Shown here one piece after another: positions 59,961-64,000 of a stretch of DNA of 64,000 nt. The position numbers and the translations under genes were made by a program. Source of the stretch: Rhizobium oryzicola (GTDB lineage Bacteria; Pseudomonadota; Alphaproteobacteria; Rhizobiales; Rhizobiaceae). The notes beneath the pieces were generated by a model that had not been told where the DNA came from, searched no databases, and saw nothing but the letters and a program-made list of their open reading frames with translations. Every line of letters begins with the position of its first letter. Positions within the stretch are counted from its first letter, which is position 1. The stretch covers positions 248,001 to 312,000 of the forward strand of contig NZ_JAUKWQ010000004.1 in the NCBI RefSeq assembly GCF_030504645.1. Reading direction: 5' to 3'.

Positions 59961-60270
59961 TCCACTCCTCCTACGGTGAAAGCCGCCTCCCCGGCAGCCT
60001 CGTTCGATCTTCCGACGAAGGCGTCCAAGACGTTCAAGGCACGGTACGGCCTTCATCCAAGACACCCAAGAACCTGACTTCGTCCCTTTGAACATGGCCA
60101 TAGACAAAGCTTCGCCGATCGCGCGTTGAACGCGAATGTGAAATTTATCAATCGCTTAGGTTCGCCGTTCCTCTCGGCGGGACGCATTATCGATACATCT
60201 GTATTTTTAGATTTTCAATAGCATTCTTTGACGAATTATGGTGTGATCATTCACAGGAAGGGAGGTCATC
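59961..60270. other. Divergent promoter region between sugar-alcohol operon and IMPase gene
   Basis: This 310-bp stretch has no gene and becomes AT-rich at 60180-60250. It should hold the promoter and SorC operator of the minus-strand operon and the promoter of the plus-strand monophosphatase gene. I could not fix a single site. Confidence 0.5.
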
Positions 60271-61068
60271 ATGAACAATCATCATCGGAGCCCCATCGAT
60301 GTGACCACGCGCCGCGCGCTTGCAGAAAGCATTGCGCGGCAAGCGGGCGAGAAGGCTCGCTCGTTCCTCGCGAACCCGGAAAAGCTGGGTTGGGTTGAGA
60401 AAGCCTCGTCACAGGACATCGTTAGCGCGGCCGACGAGGCGACCGAAACCTATCTGCGCGGGATGATCCAACAGGCCTTCCCGGATGACGGCATTGTCGG
60501 AGAGGAAGCAGGATCAACAACAGGCAATTCCGGTTTCGACTGGGTGATCGATCCGATCGATGGCACCATGGCCTTTCTCGTCGGCCAACCGAACTGGACG
60601 GTCTCCATCGCCGTGCTCCATGAGGGTGAACCGGTTATTGGCGTGGTTGTTGCACCCATGCTGGGTGAAACCTATGTCGGTTGTGCGGGTGAGGGATCTA
60701 CCCTCAACGGAAGGCGTCTCGTGCTCAATCAGGACTGGACCATCCGTTCCACCACGATCGGGTTTGGCGGTACCGAAAGGGCTGATCCCTTACAGATCGG
60801 CGCCTTCGTGACCCGCCTGTACCAGGAGGGAGGTGTCCTCTTCCGCGTAGGTTCCGGCGCCCTGATGCTGGCCTATGTCGCCGCCAACCGCCTTGCCGGC
60901 TATTATGACCCAACCCTGTTCTGCTGGGACTGCATGGCCGGCATGGTGCTGATCCGGGAGGCGGGAGGTATTGTAGAATTCGCCGGAAACCTGTCACAGC
61001 CCGGCCCGATCTGGGCCGGCAATGCGCAGGTGTTTTCGGATCTCAAGCGTTTGAGCGCCACGGAGTGA
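60271..61068 (+). CDS. Inositol monophosphatase family protein
   Basis: The 265-residue protein has all metal-binding motifs of the family: GEEAG (first Glu), WVIDPIDGTMAFLVGQPNWT (Asp-x-Asp-Gly-Thr) and YDPTLFCWDCMAGMVLIREA (WDxxAG). It dephosphorylates inositol phosphate or another sugar phosphate using magnesium. GGGAGG lies 8 nt before the ATG. It is divergent from the sugar-alcohol operon. It may balance the sugar-phosphate pool of that pathway. Confidence 0.87.
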   Translation: MNNHHRSPIDVTTRRALAESIARQAGEKARSFLANPEKLGWVEKASSQDIVSAADEATETYLRGMIQQAFPDDGIVGEEAGSTTGNSGFDWVIDPIDGTMAFLVGQPNWTVSIAVLHEGEPVIGVVVAPMLGETYVGCAGEGSTLNGRRLVLNQDWTIRSTTIGFGGTERADPLQIGAFVTRLYQEGGVLFRVGSGALMLAYVAANRLAGYYDPTLFCWDCMAGMVLIREAGGIVEFAGNLSQPGPIWAGNAQVFSDLKRLSATE

Positions 61069-61186
61069 ATAAACCCCATTATTGCCCGTCTGTGCAGCCA
61101 TCTGATAGACCGAGTTGATGGTAATGAACGGCGCGGATTGTCGCCGGACATTACCAGCAATTCGGGATGATGATGGGAAAGTAGCA

Positions 61187-62065
61187 ATGAGAACCGGTAT
61201 TATTGGGGTCGGCCTGATGGGCCAAGGTATTGCGCGCAACGTGTTGCTCCGCGGTGGCCATAGCCTGACCTTTTTGGACCATCCCGGAAACCAGCCGGTG
61301 GACGAGCTTCTGGCTTTGGGCGCAACCTCTGTGAAGACAGCTGCCGCCGTTGCGGCAGCATCCGATGTCATCATTCTGTGTGTGACGGGTTCTCCGCAGG
61401 TTGAGGCTGTGCTGACCGGGTCAGAAGGCGTACTCTCAGAGCTGAAGCCTGGAACGATTGTGGTCGATTGCTCCACGGCCTTGCCGGAATCGACGCAGCG
61501 GATGGCAAAGGCGGTCAAGCAGGCGGACGGCTTCTTCGTCGATGCTCCCATGACGCGTACGGCCAAGTTTGCTCATGAAGGAAAGCTCCATCTTTTGCTG
61601 GGGGGTGACGCGGCAGTTATCGAGCGGGTGCGGCCCGTGCTTGCGTCTTTTTCCGAAGAAGCCGTGCATGTTGGAGCAACGGGTGCCGGCCACCGGCTGA
61701 AGCTGTTGCACAATTTCGTTTCAGTCGGTTTCATGTCGCTTCTGGCGGAGGCTGCAGCTCAGGCCGCAGATGGTGGCGTCGATCCGCAGGCGCTCGTTTC
61801 GGTCTTGAGGTCCGGTGGCGGCGGCGGTGTTGCGCTGGACCGCATGGCGCCGTTTCTGCTGGGTGAAGGCAGTGGCAATCTGCCATTCGCTATCAGCAAC
61901 GCGCTGAAGGATTTTGATTACTACATTGCGATGTCAGAGCAGGCCGGTGCGCTTCATTTGATTGCCGATGGCGTGCGCGCCGCACTTTCAGGCGCGGTCG
62001 AGGCAGGCCACGGCGCGACCTATCTGCCGGAACTCTCGGAGATCTTGCGCCATACAAAGGCGTAA
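61187..62065 (+). CDS. Beta-hydroxyacid dehydrogenase (3-hydroxyisobutyrate dehydrogenase family)
   Basis: The protein of about 292 residues has an N-terminal NAD-binding motif GIIGVGLMGQGIARNVL, the substrate-binding block FVDAPMTRTAKFAHEGKLHL and the catalytic Lys in GATGAGHRLKLLHNFVSVGF. Members oxidise 3-hydroxyisobutyrate, tartronate semialdehyde, L-threonate or similar acids. ATG 61187 has GGGAAAG upstream. The frame to 61115 adds unconserved residues. It follows the monophosphatase by 119 bp on the same strand and may be co-transcribed. The substrate is open. Confidence 0.85.
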   Translation: MRTGIIGVGLMGQGIARNVLLRGGHSLTFLDHPGNQPVDELLALGATSVKTAAAVAAASDVIILCVTGSPQVEAVLTGSEGVLSELKPGTIVVDCSTALPESTQRMAKAVKQADGFFVDAPMTRTAKFAHEGKLHLLLGGDAAVIERVRPVLASFSEEAVHVGATGAGHRLKLLHNFVSVGFMSLLAEAAAQAADGGVDPQALVSVLRSGGGGGVALDRMAPFLLGEGSGNLPFAISNALKDFDYYIAMSEQAGALHLIADGVRAALSGAVEAGHGATYLPELSEILRHTKA

Positions 62066-62082
62066 GCAGATGCGCTAAACTC

Positions 62083-62109
62083 CTGGGGAAGACACGCGTC
62101 TTACCCCAG
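62083..62109 (+). terminator. Hairpin after beta-hydroxyacid dehydrogenase gene
   Basis: CTGGGG-AAGAC pairs with GTCTT-a-CCCCAG with one bulge and a 4-nt loop, 18 bp after the stop codon. There is no clear U-run, so termination is likely but not certain. Confidence 0.5.
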
Positions 62110-62495
62110 GGATTGCCACGGCAGCCCTCAAAGTCAAAGCCCGCAGTTTTTGCTCTGCGCAATGCTGACAAACAATATCCGGCTATTTTCCTGAATAATC
62201 GCCTCACTTCCTTGATCTGGAAGCTTTTGAGCAAGGGCGCAGGCCACACAGGCGAGAGCATCACGGTTGCGCTCACAGTGAGCTGAAAGCCGTATCACTT
62301 CCGGTTGTGTATATGCGCCGTTAATAATTCAGCCGTCCACCGCACTTTCTACCTCGCACCGGACTGGCGCACATCTCAATGTCATTCGCGCGCGGAGCCC
62401 GGTCATAACTGGCCTGGTGCGGGGCAGGGACCAATGTGGGCATGCTGGCTGTGCGCAATAGGGTAGCCTGTCTTGCCAGGCGGAAGGATATACAC
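62110..62495. other. Intergenic region upstream of ccoN
   Basis: No gene is recognisable. At 62213-62222, TTGATCTGGA matches the left half and centre of the alphaproteobacterial Fnr/FixK box (TTGAT-N4-ATCAA), but the right half does not fit. It probably contains the ccoN promoter. Confidence 0.4.

Positions 62496-64000
<1,505 letters not shown>

Overview
The window looks like an accessory region (a second chromosome, chromid or plasmid-like island) of a rhizobial alphaproteobacterium of the Rhizobiaceae/Brucellaceae type. The evidence is the gene content: an agp-like alpha-galactoside locus, a NudK-type Nudix enzyme under a DeoR regulator, many ABC uptake operons with their own regulators, CcoN, and GC-rich coding DNA. 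I saw no rRNA, tRNA, CRISPR array or phage module. The exact genus cannot be read from the sequence.

Layout. 1-5.2 kb: GH4 glycosidase, family-5 binding protein and DppB-type permease (leaving the window on the left), divergent from an AraC regulator. 5.2-7.0 kb: a TolB-like/TPR protein. 7.4-12 kb: an HlyD adaptor plus two ABC-2 permeases (no ATPase gene), then a LysR regulator. 12.1-20.7 kb: a nitrogen-compound block with a phosphotransferase/aminotransferase fusion, an agmatinase-family ureohydrolase, a GntR regulator, a polar amino-acid ABC binding protein with two permeases, and a gamma-glutamyltransferase-like Ntn hydrolase. 20.8-26.8 kb: a glycine-betaine-type ABC system split over two divergent units. 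The minus unit has binding protein, fused double permease and an HDAC-fold deacetylase, coupled by 4-bp overlaps. The plus unit has an SDR and the ATPase.

26.8-40.1 kb is a scrapyard of mobile DNA. It holds two inverted copies of a ~0.27-0.29 kb MITE-like element (one cuts off the end of the ABC ATPase), a frameshifted amidase, a GntR regulator, a VOC-fold protein, a tautomerase-like protein, IS3, IS5 and IS6 remnants, and fragments of ornithine cyclodeaminase, a CMD/AhpD protein, a LysR regulator and a gamma-glutamyltransferase. Inside lie an apparently intact ~990-residue autotransporter and a small DeoR/NudK regulon. That regulon has an intact nudK, a decayed nudK and a nudK N-terminal stub. 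Each is preceded, 56-58 bp upstream, by the same 40-bp array of TGCACG-type decamers spaced at 0, +20 and +30. The copy beside the deoR gene lies between it and the decayed nudK.

40.1-49.2 kb: two methyl-accepting chemotaxis proteins flank a three-subunit membrane sugar/alcohol dehydrogenase operon (triheme cytochrome c, Tat-exported small subunit, FAD/Fe-S GMC subunit) with a divergent LysR regulator. 49.5-60 kb: a ten-gene minus-strand operon for uptake and oxidation of a sugar alcohol, with binding protein, SIS-domain isomerase, two permeases, TIM-barrel isomerase, SorC regulator, ATPase, sorbitol/xylitol-type dehydrogenase, SDR and pentulose kinase. A divergent inositol-monophosphatase-family gene and a beta-hydroxyacid dehydrogenase follow. 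62.5 kb to the end: the start of ccoN (cbb3 oxidase subunit I), which runs off the right edge.

The main theme is scavenging of plant- or soil-derived sugars, sugar alcohols, polyamines and quaternary amines. The strongest candidate for something undescribed is the repeated DeoR/NudK operator array.
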